From assembly GCF_006517235.1 (NCBI RefSeq), contig NZ_CP041188.1, forward strand, positions 3,162,001 through 3,226,000: a stretch of 64,000 nt of DNA, written 5' to 3'. Under the pieces are notes generated by a model. It made no database searches, was not told the origin of the DNA, and saw nothing but the letters and a program-made list of their open reading frames with translations. The DNA comes from Pseudarthrobacter sp. NIBRBAC000502772. Its GTDB lineage: Bacteria > Actinomycetota > Actinomycetes > Actinomycetales > Micrococcaceae. Made by a program: the position numbers and the translations under genes. Of this stretch, positions 55,239 to 63,781 are shown in pieces. How positions within the stretch are numbered: the first letter of the stretch is position 1; each line of letters starts with the position of its first letter.

Positions 55239-56096
55239 ATGGCATCCATGGACGGGACCGTGGCACTGGTGACGGGCGCGGCCGGCGGCTTGGGAGGCGC
55301 TGTGGCATCGGGCCTTGCACGTGAGGGTGCCTTGGTGGTCGTGGCGGGGCGCTCAACAACCCGGGCGAGCGAGGCGATGGCGGGCATCCGCCGGCTGGTT
55401 CCGGGCGCCAAACTTGAACCACTGGTCTGTGACCTCTCAGACCAGTCCTCGATCCATGCGGCGGCGGCTGAGTTCCTGTCCCGCCACGACCGGCTCGACG
55501 TGCTGGTCAACGCAGCGGGCGTGTTCCGCAAGGAGCGTCAGGTAACCCGCGATGGGCTCGAACTGACCTTTGCCACCAATGTGATGGCCTACTTCCTTCT
55601 GACGGACCTGCTGCTGGACGCGCTCACGCACCACGCAGCCGCACCACGCAGCAATTCCCGTATCGTCAACATCGCGTCCCGGTATGGCAATGCAAGGCTG
55701 AACTTCGACGACCTCCAGACTGCAAGCGGCAAGTACAGCTACCTTCGCTCGACGCCGCCCACAATGCTGGCCAGGGTTCTGCTCACGCAGGAGTTCGCTG
55801 AGCGTCTGCGCGGCTCAGGCGTGGTCGCCAATGCCGCCCATCCGGGACTGGTCAAGAACACGACGCTGCTGCAGGACGTCGGGGGCCCATTCCGCTGGAT
55901 CACGAACACATTTGGAGCACCGGCAGAAAAGGCGGCGGATACACCGCTCTGGCTCGCCACGTCGCGCGAAACAGCAGGAGTCTCCGGAAAGCTCTGGGCC
56001 AAGCGCAAGGAGCTCCCGACGCCCGGAATGGGATCGGACCCCGAAGCCCGGAAGCGCCTGTGGGACGCGTGCGCGCGCCTGGCCGGGATGCCGTGA
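55239..56096 (+). CDS. Short-chain dehydrogenase-like protein without the catalytic Tyr/Lys
   Basis: 285 aa Rossmann protein of the retinol-dehydrogenase-like SDR branch: VALVTGAAGGLGGAVASGLA (TGxxxGxG), LDVLVNAAGVF and RIVNIASRYG (catalytic Ser147). Relatives have NFDDLQ then YxxxK; here NFDDLQTASGKYSYLRSTPP then TMLARVLLT places Thr172 at the Tyr and Met176 at the Lys position. NAD(P) binding looks possible but ordinary dehydrogenase activity does not. ATG 55239 follows AGGAGG. The next gene overlaps the stop by GTGA. Confidence 0.85.
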   Translation: MASMDGTVALVTGAAGGLGGAVASGLAREGALVVVAGRSTTRASEAMAGIRRLVPGAKLEPLVCDLSDQSSIHAAAAEFLSRHDRLDVLVNAAGVFRKERQVTRDGLELTFATNVMAYFLLTDLLLDALTHHAAAPRSNSRIVNIASRYGNARLNFDDLQTASGKYSYLRSTPPTMLARVLLTQEFAERLRGSGVVANAAHPGLVKNTTLLQDVGGPFRWITNTFGAPAEKAADTPLWLATSRETAGVSGKLWAKRKELPTPGMGSDPEARKRLWDACARLAGMP

Positions 56097-56725
56097 ACGG
56101 TGGCAATGTGAAAGATGAAGACCTGCGGGCCAGGCTGAAGGAGTTGTACCTGCCACCCGTCACCGATTTCGTCCTGGTGGACGTGCCAGAGATGCGATTC
56201 GTTATGGTCGACGGGCGAGGCGGGCCAGACAGTCCTGCGTTCGCAGACGCCATCAAGTGGTTGTATGCAGTCATCGACCCCATGAAGCCTTTCGCCAGAG
56301 AACAAATGGGCAAGCACTTCGTAGAACCACCGCTGGAAGGCCTTTGGTGGGCGGACGATATCCAGGACTTCATCCACGGAAACCGAGACCAGCTGAACTG
56401 GCGGATGATGATCGTCTTTGAACCGGGCTGGCTGACGGCGGCGATGTTTGAGGATGCCGTGGATAAGGCGAAAGCAAGCATGGGTGAGCCGCCGTCCAGC
56501 CTGCGGCTCGAAAGCCTTCACGAAGGCCTGTGCGCCCAGATCATGCACGTGGGGCCGAACAGCGGGGAGGTGCCGACCCTTGCCAGGCTGCACAGTAAGT
56601 TCCTGCCTGCCCATGACCTGGTTCCAAACGGGAACCACCATGAGATCTACCTGGACGACCCCAAGCGAGTGGCTCCGGGGAAGCTAAGGACTGTCCTGCG
56701 GCAGCCAGTACGTCCATCGGGATAG
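56093..56725 (+). CDS. GyrI-like small-molecule-binding domain protein
   Basis: About 210 aa. VTDFVLVDVPEMRFVMVDG is the first strand pair, then PDSPAFADAIKWLYAVI, LEGLWWADDIQDFIHGNRDQ, NWRMMIVFEPGWLTAAMF, and a C-terminal HEIYLDDPKRVAPGKLRTVLRQP, the GyrI-like/AraC-effector-type fold ending. No DNA-binding domain. GTG 56093 overlaps the SDR stop (GTGA), so they are co-translated; GTG 56108 is an alternative start. It may bind a ligand for the SDR-like protein. Confidence 0.85.
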   Translation: MNGGNVKDEDLRARLKELYLPPVTDFVLVDVPEMRFVMVDGRGGPDSPAFADAIKWLYAVIDPMKPFAREQMGKHFVEPPLEGLWWADDIQDFIHGNRDQLNWRMMIVFEPGWLTAAMFEDAVDKAKASMGEPPSSLRLESLHEGLCAQIMHVGPNSGEVPTLARLHSKFLPAHDLVPNGNHHEIYLDDPKRVAPGKLRTVLRQPVRPSG

Positions 56726-56798
56726 GTTGCGACAAGCTCAACAACCAACATCCGTACGGCCGAGATGACTTTGTTTGCCTCCGGCCTACGGAGCGGTT

Positions 56799-57407
56799 TC
56801 AGAAGCCGTGGACCAGCCATTGTGCCGTGCGGATCAGCTCGGCATCGGAGCCCTCCGGACGGAGGCCACCGATGACCGAACGCGTCACGGCCGCGCCTTC
56901 AAAGAGACCAACCACGGTGCTGGCTACTGCGTTGCGCTGTGGTTCGCCGAGTTCGGGCCTGGCGCGCTCCACAAGGTCAGCTACATGCTCAGCGTATTGG
57001 GCATAGAAGGCCCTGACCACCGCGGCAATCTGCTCGTCTGCCGCGGCAATGGCCCAGACCTCAACGTGCATTCCGACTCCGGCCGGATCCGAGTGTTCAG
57101 CCAGGAGTGCGGTAAACAACCGCTCCGAGTGCTTCCGCGTCAACAGCTCGCCTGCGCCCGGACCGTCTCCGACGCCGATCCCGGACATTTCCTTGAGCCG
57201 TTGAAGTGAGCGCTTGAGCGAGCGATCAAGAACGGCCCGGATCAGGTCTGCCCTGGTCGGAAAATAGTGCTGCAGGTGACCGACCCGGACCCCTGCCGCG
57301 GCCGCAAAATCCCTCATTGCGGAGCCAGCGTTGCCTTTGGCGACCAGTACTTCCTCAGCGGCATCAAGGATCGTCGTCTGTCTGAGGGCGCCCTTGGTTC
57401 CGGTCAT
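56799..57407 (-). CDS. TetR-family transcriptional regulator
   Basis: 202 aa. The N-terminal HTH spans residues 10-57 (ILDAAEEVLVAKGNAGSAMR, DFAAAAGVRVGHLQHYF, PTRADLIRAVL), typical of TetR. The C-terminal ligand domain is helical. The ATG overlaps the upstream saccharopine-dehydrogenase-like gene stop (57404-57407), so the regulator is made from the same transcript, whose promoter bears a 20-bp palindrome. Autoregulation of the two-gene operon is the natural reading. Confidence 0.9.
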   Translation of the reverse strand: MTGTKGALRQTTILDAAEEVLVAKGNAGSAMRDFAAAAGVRVGHLQHYFPTRADLIRAVLDRSLKRSLQRLKEMSGIGVGDGPGAGELLTRKHSERLFTALLAEHSDPAGVGMHVEVWAIAAADEQIAAVVRAFYAQYAEHVADLVERARPELGEPQRNAVASTVVGLFEGAAVTRSVIGGLRPEGSDAELIRTAQWLVHGF

Positions 57408-58453
57408 GACCTCAATATTGTCACACCGTGCAGCTCCAGTTCGGCGAGCATTTCGGCCAGGCGGGGAGTGCTCTCCGGGAAGCTGACGCCAGGCCGTGAG
57501 TCCTGATGCAGGACATTGCGCAGCCCGAGGAACCCACCGAGCGCGGTGAGGTGTGCTTGACCGAGCGGGTCTGAAATCAGAGCGGTTCGGGTACCTTTCC
57601 GTCCCTGAACATCAACGCGGACATGGGCGATGCCGCCCTTGCCCGGCGAGTACAAGAGTGAGCGCCTGACGGACGCCCAACGCCTTCCTCGGCCCCAGCG
57701 GAAGAGCCCCACCGCCTTCGCCGCCAAGAGGGCCGACGTCGATACGTTGGAGCTGAAGCCGATGCGGGTTGAGGCGGTCCCGGCGCCAAGGGTCATGGGG
57801 AAGGTGAACTGTTCGGGAGTGTCCAGCCGTGCAACTTTCGTAGGGTGCCCAGCAATATCCACCGAGCGGGTGTCGCTTAACGGGCTGACGATCACTGGCC
57901 TGCCATCTTTCCGGACCTCGAAGTCGTGCCCCAGCCGGTCCATAAAGTCCACGGAGTCCGCGCCGGCCCGGTCATTGGTGTCGTAGCGGATGGCAACATC
58001 GACCTGTTGTGCACCGTCCGCATCTTCCGCCAACCTTGCTGCAACGAGGCTGATCACCCCGCCCATCCATCCGGAGGACAGCAGTACCGGGGCAGTCGGG
58101 CCGAGCAGCGTTGCCTGCGTGGCAGCCTTAGTGAGGCGGCTCGTCCAGCGGGTGATGTCCACATAGGGGATTCCTGCGCTGACGGCGGCACGCAGCACCC
58201 GGTCATTGGGATCGTTGACAACGCTGATGACGGCCCGCGCCTGGGCGGCGAATGGCGCAGGGTCGTCGAGGTCCCACTTCCGCACAGTCACGTTGTGTTC
58301 TTCGGCAAGAGCGGCTCCGCCGTCAGGATTTCTACCAGTCAGGACAAGGGGCCACAGGGGCGCGGCGAGCCCGGTAAGGGCTGTTCCAACGGTGCCGTAT
58401 CCACCGACGATCAGGACGGGACCGGCAGGTTTATGTTCAAGTAAATCGTTCAT
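57404..58453 (-). CDS. Saccharopine dehydrogenase-like NAD(P)-binding protein
   Basis: 349 aa. N-terminal Rossmann motif VLIVGGYGTVGTALTGLAAP, then LVLTGRNPDGGAALAEEH, AVISVVNDPNDRVLRAAVSA, GIPYVDITRW and a C-terminal domain without a clear catalytic signature. The family includes lysine-metabolism enzymes and many reductases of unknown substrate. Overlaps tetR by 4 bp. A perfect 20-bp palindrome begins 10 bp upstream of the ATG, leaving little or no leader and no visible ribosome site. Confidence 0.84.
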   Translation of the reverse strand: MNDLLEHKPAGPVLIVGGYGTVGTALTGLAAPLWPLVLTGRNPDGGAALAEEHNVTVRKWDLDDPAPFAAQARAVISVVNDPNDRVLRAAVSAGIPYVDITRWTSRLTKAATQATLLGPTAPVLLSSGWMGGVISLVAARLAEDADGAQQVDVAIRYDTNDRAGADSVDFMDRLGHDFEVRKDGRPVIVSPLSDTRSVDIAGHPTKVARLDTPEQFTFPMTLGAGTASTRIGFSSNVSTSALLAAKAVGLFRWGRGRRWASVRRSLLYSPGKGGIAHVRVDVQGRKGTRTALISDPLGQAHLTALGGFLGLRNVLHQDSRPGVSFPESTPRLAEMLAELELHGVTILRS

Positions 58454-58462
58454 ACAGGAAAG

Positions 58463-58482
58463 TTTAGGTCATATGACCTAAA
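58463..58482. promoter_or_regulatory. TetR operator, perfect 20-bp palindrome
   Basis: TTTAGGTCATATGACCTAAA is exactly self-complementary. It starts 10 bp upstream of the saccharopine-dehydrogenase-like ATG, the first gene of an operon ending in tetR. No second copy was noticed in the window. Confidence 0.72.
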
Positions 58483-58524
58483 AACTGGTTCTCACCTGGA
58501 AACCTCCTCACACGGCGCAAGGGC

Positions 58525-59343
58525 TCAGTACAAGAAGATCGGCAGCCAGTCGCGGTTGTGCGCGTGCACGAGTGCGAGGAACAGCACAAAGTCGAAGACC
58601 AGGTGCACCGTCACAACATAGGTGAACGACTTGGTCAGCTTGAAGGTGTATCCCTGCAGCAGCGCGAACGGGAACGTAAGAAGCGGCCCCCAGGCCATGT
58701 AGCCGATCTCCCAGAGAAAGGACGAGAAGACCACGGCCTGCAGGATGTTGGCGAGCCAGTCCGGGAAGTGCCGCCGCAGCAGCGTGAACGTGGTGCAGAT
58801 GAAGAACAGCTCGTCCCAAATTCCAACCGCGTTGACGCCGAGAAAGAGGCGCCAGAAGATGGTGGGGTCGGACGCGTCCGGCCAGTTCTGATACACGCCG
58901 GTGCGGATCAGGTAGACCGGCAGGATGAGGTAGCCGAGGGCCACAACAGCGATCAGGTACAGCTTTGCGCTCAACGGCCACTTGCGGCCCGTGTTCACCG
59001 GAAACTTGATGATCCTCTCGCGGTAGGCGAAACGGGACACCAGCCACGGCACCAGCACGGCCAACGCAAGGGCTCCACCCATCAGAGCAATGTGCGGGAT
59101 GCTCAAATCAGCGTTCAGCGGAACCAGGCTGATGATCACCATTCCCGCCGCAATCAGCCCGAGGTGCCGTAGGAATTCACGGTCGATGACTGCGGCCGTG
59201 ACGAGGCTCAACGCAAGCACGCCGTAGCCCATGAGGTCATTCTCGACACCGAATAGCAGCACTCCGGACACGGAGAGCAGAACCGCTGGCACCAGTTTCC
59301 AGGTGAGCGCGGTACGGGGTGGTTCGGTCAAGATCGAAGTCAC
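58525..59343 (-). CDS. CPBP-type intramembrane protease-like protein
   Basis: 272 aa with about eight membrane segments. The C-terminal half carries WDELFFICTTFTLLRRHFP (in the place of the EExxxR motif, as DExxx), FSSFLWEIGYMAWG, and YVVTVHLVFDFVLFLALVHA (HxxFD-like), so the CPBP/Abi family fold is likely although the first Glu of the motif is Asp and the middle His is replaced. Peptidase activity is uncertain. It is divergent from DUF4383. Confidence 0.76.
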   Translation of the reverse strand: MTSILTEPPRTALTWKLVPAVLLSVSGVLLFGVENDLMGYGVLALSLVTAAVIDREFLRHLGLIAAGMVIISLVPLNADLSIPHIALMGGALALAVLVPWLVSRFAYRERIIKFPVNTGRKWPLSAKLYLIAVVALGYLILPVYLIRTGVYQNWPDASDPTIFWRLFLGVNAVGIWDELFFICTTFTLLRRHFPDWLANILQAVVFSSFLWEIGYMAWGPLLTFPFALLQGYTFKLTKSFTYVVTVHLVFDFVLFLALVHAHNRDWLPIFLY

Positions 59344-59499
59344 CCTACCAGCATGTCAGCGACGGCGACGTCTGGGAAAGATGGCCGCTGCGGTCAACCT
59401 CTGGGCGAGGCCCCCAAAGCACTGTTACCCCTGCCCACAGGCGGTTTTCCGGAGTACGATGTGGGCGTCGGCAGGATTCCTGCGACTCCTTGCCGCAAG

Positions 59500-59525
59500 G
59501 CCGGCTCTCCATCTGAAGAGCCGGC
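59500..59525 (+). other. Leader hairpin before the DUF4383 gene
   Basis: Nine-pair perfect stem GCCGGCTCT/AGAGCCGGC with an eight-base loop, ending 23 bp before the DUF4383 ATG. It may be a 5'-leader structure; no known RNA class was recognised. Confidence 0.4.
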
Positions 59526-59548
59526 AACCAGCGTGAAAGGGAGACAAA

Positions 59549-60016
59549 ATGACTACCGCGTCACACCCTGCCCAACACCACATGATGGGGTTGACACTTC
59601 ACAACACCGCCATCGGTATCGGTGCAGTTTTCCTGCTGGTTGGAGTCCTCGGGTTCATCCCGGGAATCACCACCAATTACGGCGCCATGACCTTCGCGGG
59701 ACATGAGTCCGGGGCCATGCTCCTTGGCGTCTTCCAAGTGTCAGTGCTGCACAACATCGTGCATTTGCTGTTCGGTGTGGCCGGGATCGTTATGGCCCGG
59801 ACGAACCCGATGGCCCGCTGGTTCCTGCTCGGCGGCGGCGTCGTGTACCTGGTCCTGTGGATCTACGGCCTGGTCATCGACATGAACACGGCGGCCAACT
59901 TCGTCCCGTTCAACACTGCTGACAACTGGCTGCACCTGGTTCTGGGCGTTGGCATGGTGGGCCTGGGCCTCTGGCTGGGCCGGGATGCCATGGAGAAGAA
60001 GGGAAGCGCTATGTAG
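59549..60016 (+). CDS. DUF4383-domain membrane protein
   Basis: 155 aa with four membrane segments: AIGIGAVFLLVGVLGFIPGI, LGVFQVSVLHNIVHLLFGVA, WFLLGGGVVYLVLWIYGLVI, NWLHLVLGVGMVGLGLWLG. The first and second carry the conserved His pairs of DUF4383. Function unknown. ATG 59549 follows AAAGGGAG. A terminator follows 27 bp after the stop. Confidence 0.9.
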   Translation: MTTASHPAQHHMMGLTLHNTAIGIGAVFLLVGVLGFIPGITTNYGAMTFAGHESGAMLLGVFQVSVLHNIVHLLFGVAGIVMARTNPMARWFLLGGGVVYLVLWIYGLVIDMNTAANFVPFNTADNWLHLVLGVGMVGLGLWLGRDAMEKKGSAM

Positions 60017-60043
60017 CGCCTCCACGGTTCGTGGAAAACCGAC

Positions 60044-60091
60044 GACGGCGGCCGTCCCCCTGGGTACACAATCCTCGGGACGGTCGCCGTC
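60044..60091 (+). terminator. Hairpin terminator after DUF4383
   Basis: Fifteen-pair stem (60044-60058 with 60077-60091, one G-T wobble) and an 18-base loop, after the DUF4383 stop at 60016. Confidence 0.7.
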
Positions 60092-60166
60092 AGTCCCTCG
60101 GCGTCGGCTGCTGCTGACGCAGCCTTTACACAGCCGAGCAGTACCGGGTGATCCTGAGGTGACGCA

Positions 60167-61696
60167 GTGAATGACGCATCGAACAGTGGACGGCCGGAAG
60201 GTGAACCCCGCTCCCTCTGGGTTGCTACCGCCGGAACCACCGATTATCCGGTCCTCCGGGGGGAGCTGGAGGTGGACGTCGCGGTCATCGGGGCCGGCAT
60301 CGCCGGGCTGACCGCAGCGTTGGCGCTCAAACGCACCGGCCGGACCGTCGCGGTCATCGAGACCGCCCGCGTCGGAACCGGCGTCACCGGCCACACCACC
60401 GGCAAGGTCACCTCCCTTCACCGCCTTGCCTACACGGAACTTGCGCGCCGACACGGCAACGACACCGCGCGTATCTACGGGGAGGCCAACCAGGCCGCAG
60501 TCGAACACGTCGCGCAACTCGTGGCCGCCGAAGCCATCGACTGTGACTTCCGCCGCGTAGCCAACTACACCTACGCCGAATCCGACGGCGCGCTCAGCCA
60601 CGTGCGCGCCGAAGCCAACCTTGCCGCCAGCCTCGGCCTGCCCGCCGCTTTCACCACCGACGTGCCGCTGCCCTTCCCGCTCAAGGGCGCGGTCCGATTC
60701 GACGGGCAGGCGCAAATCCATGCCGTGAAATACCTCCGGGGTCTCGCCCGCGCGGTCAACGGTGAGGGCAGCTTCGTCTATGAGCAGACCCGGGCGCAGC
60801 AGGTCCACGATGGTTCCCCGGCCGTCGTCGATACCGAACACGGCACCGTCCGGGCACGCGGCATCATCGTCGCAACGAATGTGCCGTGGGGCGGGCAGGG
60901 CCTGTTCTACCTGCGGTCGCATCCGCACCGCTCCTACCTCGTCGCCGGCCGCGTGGACACGCCACCGCTGGACGCCACGTTCATCAGCGCCGACGAACCG
61001 ATGCGATCCATTCTGACCACCAGCGTCAACGGCACAAGCTACGTGCTCACCGGCGGCGAGGGCCACCGCGTGTCCGAGCCCGGCGATACAGCCGCGCGTT
61101 ACCGCAGACTCGCCACCTTCGCCCACGACCGCCTCGGTGTGGACAAGATCGCCTACCGATGGTCAACACAGGACGGCATCCCGCTCGACGGGCTGCCCTA
61201 CGCCGGACTTATGTCCCCCACCGCCAAACACGTGTACGTGATCACCGGCCTGCGCAAATGGGGCCTGTCCAATGGAACCGCTGCCGCCCTCATTCTTGCC
61301 GACACCCTCAGCGGCCGGGAAAACCCCTGGGCCTCGGTGTTCAACAGCAACCGGTTCACCCCGGCAGCCAGCGCGAAACGGTTCGCGGAGGAGAACTTCA
61401 AGACCGTGGCAGCTGTCCTGGCAGGCAAACTCCGCGGCCGGCCCGGCCACACGGAACTGTCGCCGGGTCAGGGGAAAGTCATGACCGTCAACGGCGAGAG
61501 CACCGCCGTCTACAAAGACGCAGGCGGGCAGGTCCACGCCGTCTCCGCCACGTGCACCCATTTGGGCTGCACCGTCGGCTTCAACTCCGCCGACGCCACC
61601 TGGGACTGCCCCTGCCACGGCTCCCGATTCTCCACCGACGGAACAGTCATCCAAGGACCCGCCGCGAAGAACCTCCCACCCGCGCAGATGCCCTGA
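60167..61696 (+). CDS. FAD-dependent oxidoreductase with C-terminal Rieske domain
   Basis: 509 aa. Residues 35-360 are a DAO-type FAD domain: AVIGAGIAGLTAALALKRTG, GHTTGKVTSLHRLAYTELA, and VYVITGLRKWGLSNGTAAAL. The C-terminus (about 430-509) is a [2Fe-2S] Rieske domain with CTHLGC and CPCHGSRF. Both ligand pairs are intact. The partner electron donor and substrate are unknown. GTG 60167 follows TGAGGTGAC. Confidence 0.92.
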   Translation: MNDASNSGRPEGEPRSLWVATAGTTDYPVLRGELEVDVAVIGAGIAGLTAALALKRTGRTVAVIETARVGTGVTGHTTGKVTSLHRLAYTELARRHGNDTARIYGEANQAAVEHVAQLVAAEAIDCDFRRVANYTYAESDGALSHVRAEANLAASLGLPAAFTTDVPLPFPLKGAVRFDGQAQIHAVKYLRGLARAVNGEGSFVYEQTRAQQVHDGSPAVVDTEHGTVRARGIIVATNVPWGGQGLFYLRSHPHRSYLVAGRVDTPPLDATFISADEPMRSILTTSVNGTSYVLTGGEGHRVSEPGDTAARYRRLATFAHDRLGVDKIAYRWSTQDGIPLDGLPYAGLMSPTAKHVYVITGLRKWGLSNGTAAALILADTLSGRENPWASVFNSNRFTPAASAKRFAEENFKTVAAVLAGKLRGRPGHTELSPGQGKVMTVNGESTAVYKDAGGQVHAVSATCTHLGCTVGFNSADATWDCPCHGSRFSTDGTVIQGPAAKNLPPAQMP

Positions 61697-61703
61697 TCCC
61701 CTG

Positions 61704-62105
61704 CTACTTGGCGGACCGGCGCTTGGGGGCGGTGCGCACCAGGCCCACAGCGGCCAAGAGCGCTCCGGCTCCCTCAGCCACGGCGCTGAGCGACTTCTCA
61801 AGAAACCACACCGGCTCATACATGGCAGGGAAGGGTCCGAAGGCCGGGATATCCACATACCGGTACAACACCACGGCCACGAATGCGCTCAGGGCCACCA
61901 CCAGGGCCAGGGCAAAGGAGGCTCTACTGCCGCGGAACAGAACCCACAGCGCCGCCAGCACCGCCGCGGCCGATTCGAGATAGAACAAGTTGCCTTGTCC
62001 GATTCCGCCAGGCGAGGCCGCCTGGTAGCCGGGGGCCAGATAAATATGTACCCCGGCATCGATGAACAATGCCAGTGCCGTCAGTACCCTCAGTGCCATG
62101 TTCAT
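61704..62105 (-). CDS. Small membrane protein coupled to cupredoxin
   Basis: 133 aa, four membrane segments (VLTALALFIDAGVHIYLAPG, LFYLESAAAVLAALWVLFRG, FALALVVALSAFVAVVLYRY, SAVAEGAGALLAAVGLV). No family was recognised with confidence. The conserved His in DAGVHIYLAP is reminiscent of other four-helix membrane proteins. It starts 4 bp inside the cupredoxin gene's end (overlap 62102-62105), so the two are co-translated. Confidence 0.72.
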   Translation of the reverse strand: MNMALRVLTALALFIDAGVHIYLAPGYQAASPGGIGQGNLFYLESAAAVLAALWVLFRGSRASFALALVVALSAFVAVVLYRYVDIPAFGPFPAMYEPVWFLEKSLSAVAEGAGALLAAVGLVRTAPKRRSAK

Positions 62106-62485
62106 TTGACTATCAGCGTCCCGCGCATATTGGGGTGATAAGTGCAGAAGTAGGGGTAGGAGCCGGGTGCCGAGGGCGCCGTGAACGTGGCCGTCCCGCC
62201 GCTTCCGCGGACATCCACGTCAAATGCCTGGCCCTGGTCCGCGGTGACGGTATGGCCCGCTGAATCCATGTTGGTGACCGTGACAATTGTGCCCGGCGCA
62301 ACGGTCAGCGGCGCGCCATACTCGAAGTCCTTGATGGTGATTACAGGCGCTCCAGGAGTGACCGCTCCCGTCGTCGCTGTCCCCGGCCCGGGGGACGCCG
62401 CGGGACTCCCGGTGCCGGAGCCGCAACCGCCCAAAAGGAGCGCCGCCATCAGTAGCACCGTGGCCTTGGCCTGAATCGCTCTCAC
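62102..62485 (-). CDS. Cupredoxin-domain lipoprotein
   Basis: 127 aa. Signal peptide with lipobox LLLGGC; after a Gly/Thr/Pro linker comes the plastocyanin-like fold ITIKDFEYGAPLTVAPGTIV, NMDSAGHTVTADQG (His ligand) and GSYPYFCTYHPNMRGTLIV (Cys, His, Met ligands). All four type-1 copper ligands are present. It probably carries electrons or stores copper at the outer membrane face; the coupled membrane protein is the likely partner. Confidence 0.88.
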   Translation of the reverse strand: MRAIQAKATVLLMAALLLGGCGSGTGSPAASPGPGTATTGAVTPGAPVITIKDFEYGAPLTVAPGTIVTVTNMDSAGHTVTADQGQAFDVDVRGSGGTATFTAPSAPGSYPYFCTYHPNMRGTLIVK

Positions 62486-62675
62486 TGTGACCGTCCTCGA
62501 CTCCGGAAAACCAGGGCCGGCAAGGCCCCGCCTGTCCCTATTATTGTGCGCGCATCAGACGGAAATGGCGCCTACGGCTGCAGCGGTAGGCGCCACCTTG
62601 CCCGCGGATCAAGAATGTCAGTGCCGGCAGATAGGTTCAGGGCGAAATGATCGCCACGAAAGGGAACCGATCCGC

Positions 62676-63755
62676 GTGTCTACACCAGCATCGTTTGAAT
62701 CAACGCCCGCGACGTCAAGCATGCCCGATTGGTATCCGGAGTTGTTGGCGTCCGTCGCCTCACAGGTCCGTTCCGGCCGGTCCAGGGCAATTTCGGCCGC
62801 CAACCGGGAGATGCTGCTTTCGTACTGGGTGATTGGCAGCGAATTGGCCAAGCGAGAGTCAGCCCAAGGTTGGGGTAGCAAAGTGGTAACGCGGCTCTCG
62901 GCTGACGTCCGCTCGGCTTTTCCCGAGGCACGTGGATTTTCGCCGCGAAATCTCCGCTATATGAAGTCGTTCGCCGAAGCCTGGCCTGACTTCCCAATGT
63001 TGCAACAGCCTGTTGCAACATTGCCGTGGGGCCACAATGTCATCCTTCTCGACAAACTTGAGGACTCGGGCGCCCGGCGCTGGTACGCCGCTGCCGCCGT
63101 CGAGAATGGCTGGTCACGGAACGTGCTTGCCCACCACATCGAGACGAAGCTCTCCGAACGTTCCGGCAAGGCGATCACCAACTTCAAAGCAACATTGCCG
63201 CCGTCGGATTCGGATCTTGCCCAGCAATCATTCAAGGACCCATATGTCTTCGACTTCGTGGCCATGACAGGCAAGCGGAATGAGCGTGAGCTTGAGGGAC
63301 AACTCGTGGTGCACGTCGAAAAATTCCTGTTGGAGCTCGGCCAGGGATTCGCCTTCGTTGGCCGGCAAGTCCGGTTGACCATCGGGGCGGACGAATTCTT
63401 CGCCGACCTGCTGTTCTACAATTTCAAGCTCCGCTGCTTCGTTGTGGTCGAGCTGAAGGCCACCGCCTTCAAGCCGGAGTATCTGGGTCAGATCAACATG
63501 TACATGTCCGCTGTCGACGACCTCCTGGGTCATCCTGACGACGAGCCGACCATCGGACTGCTGCTGTGCAAAACGAAGAACAACGTCGTGGCCGAGTACT
63601 CTTTGCGGGGCTTCTCGAAACCGATCGGTATCGCCGAATGGGAATCCGCGATTGTGGCGTCCTTGCCAGAGGAATTCGCTGCCACGCTACCCAGCATCAG
63701 CGAAATCGAAGCCGAGCTTTCGCAAGACTTTTCCCAAGGAGATTCGGTGGATTAG
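62676..63755 (+). CDS. YhcG-type PDDEXK nuclease-domain protein (DUF1016)
   Basis: 359 aa. The N-terminal domain (residues about 30-150, LLSYWVIGSELAKRESAQG then GFSPRNLRYMKSFAEAWPDF) is the winged-helix part of YhcG; the C-terminal nuclease domain has FFADLLFYNFKLRCFVVVEL and KATAFKPEYLGQINMYMSAV, giving Asp, Glu-x-Lys and Gln of PDDEXK. GTG 62676 follows AAAGGGAA. The family is often found in defence or restriction contexts, but nothing of that kind is adjacent. Ends with a short acidic tail. Confidence 0.88.
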   Translation: MSTPASFESTPATSSMPDWYPELLASVASQVRSGRSRAISAANREMLLSYWVIGSELAKRESAQGWGSKVVTRLSADVRSAFPEARGFSPRNLRYMKSFAEAWPDFPMLQQPVATLPWGHNVILLDKLEDSGARRWYAAAAVENGWSRNVLAHHIETKLSERSGKAITNFKATLPPSDSDLAQQSFKDPYVFDFVAMTGKRNERELEGQLVVHVEKFLLELGQGFAFVGRQVRLTIGADEFFADLLFYNFKLRCFVVVELKATAFKPEYLGQINMYMSAVDDLLGHPDDEPTIGLLLCKTKNNVVAEYSLRGFSKPIGIAEWESAIVASLPEEFAATLPSISEIEAELSQDFSQGDSVD

Positions 63756-63781
63756 CCGGAATCGATATGCAAGGCTCTGCG

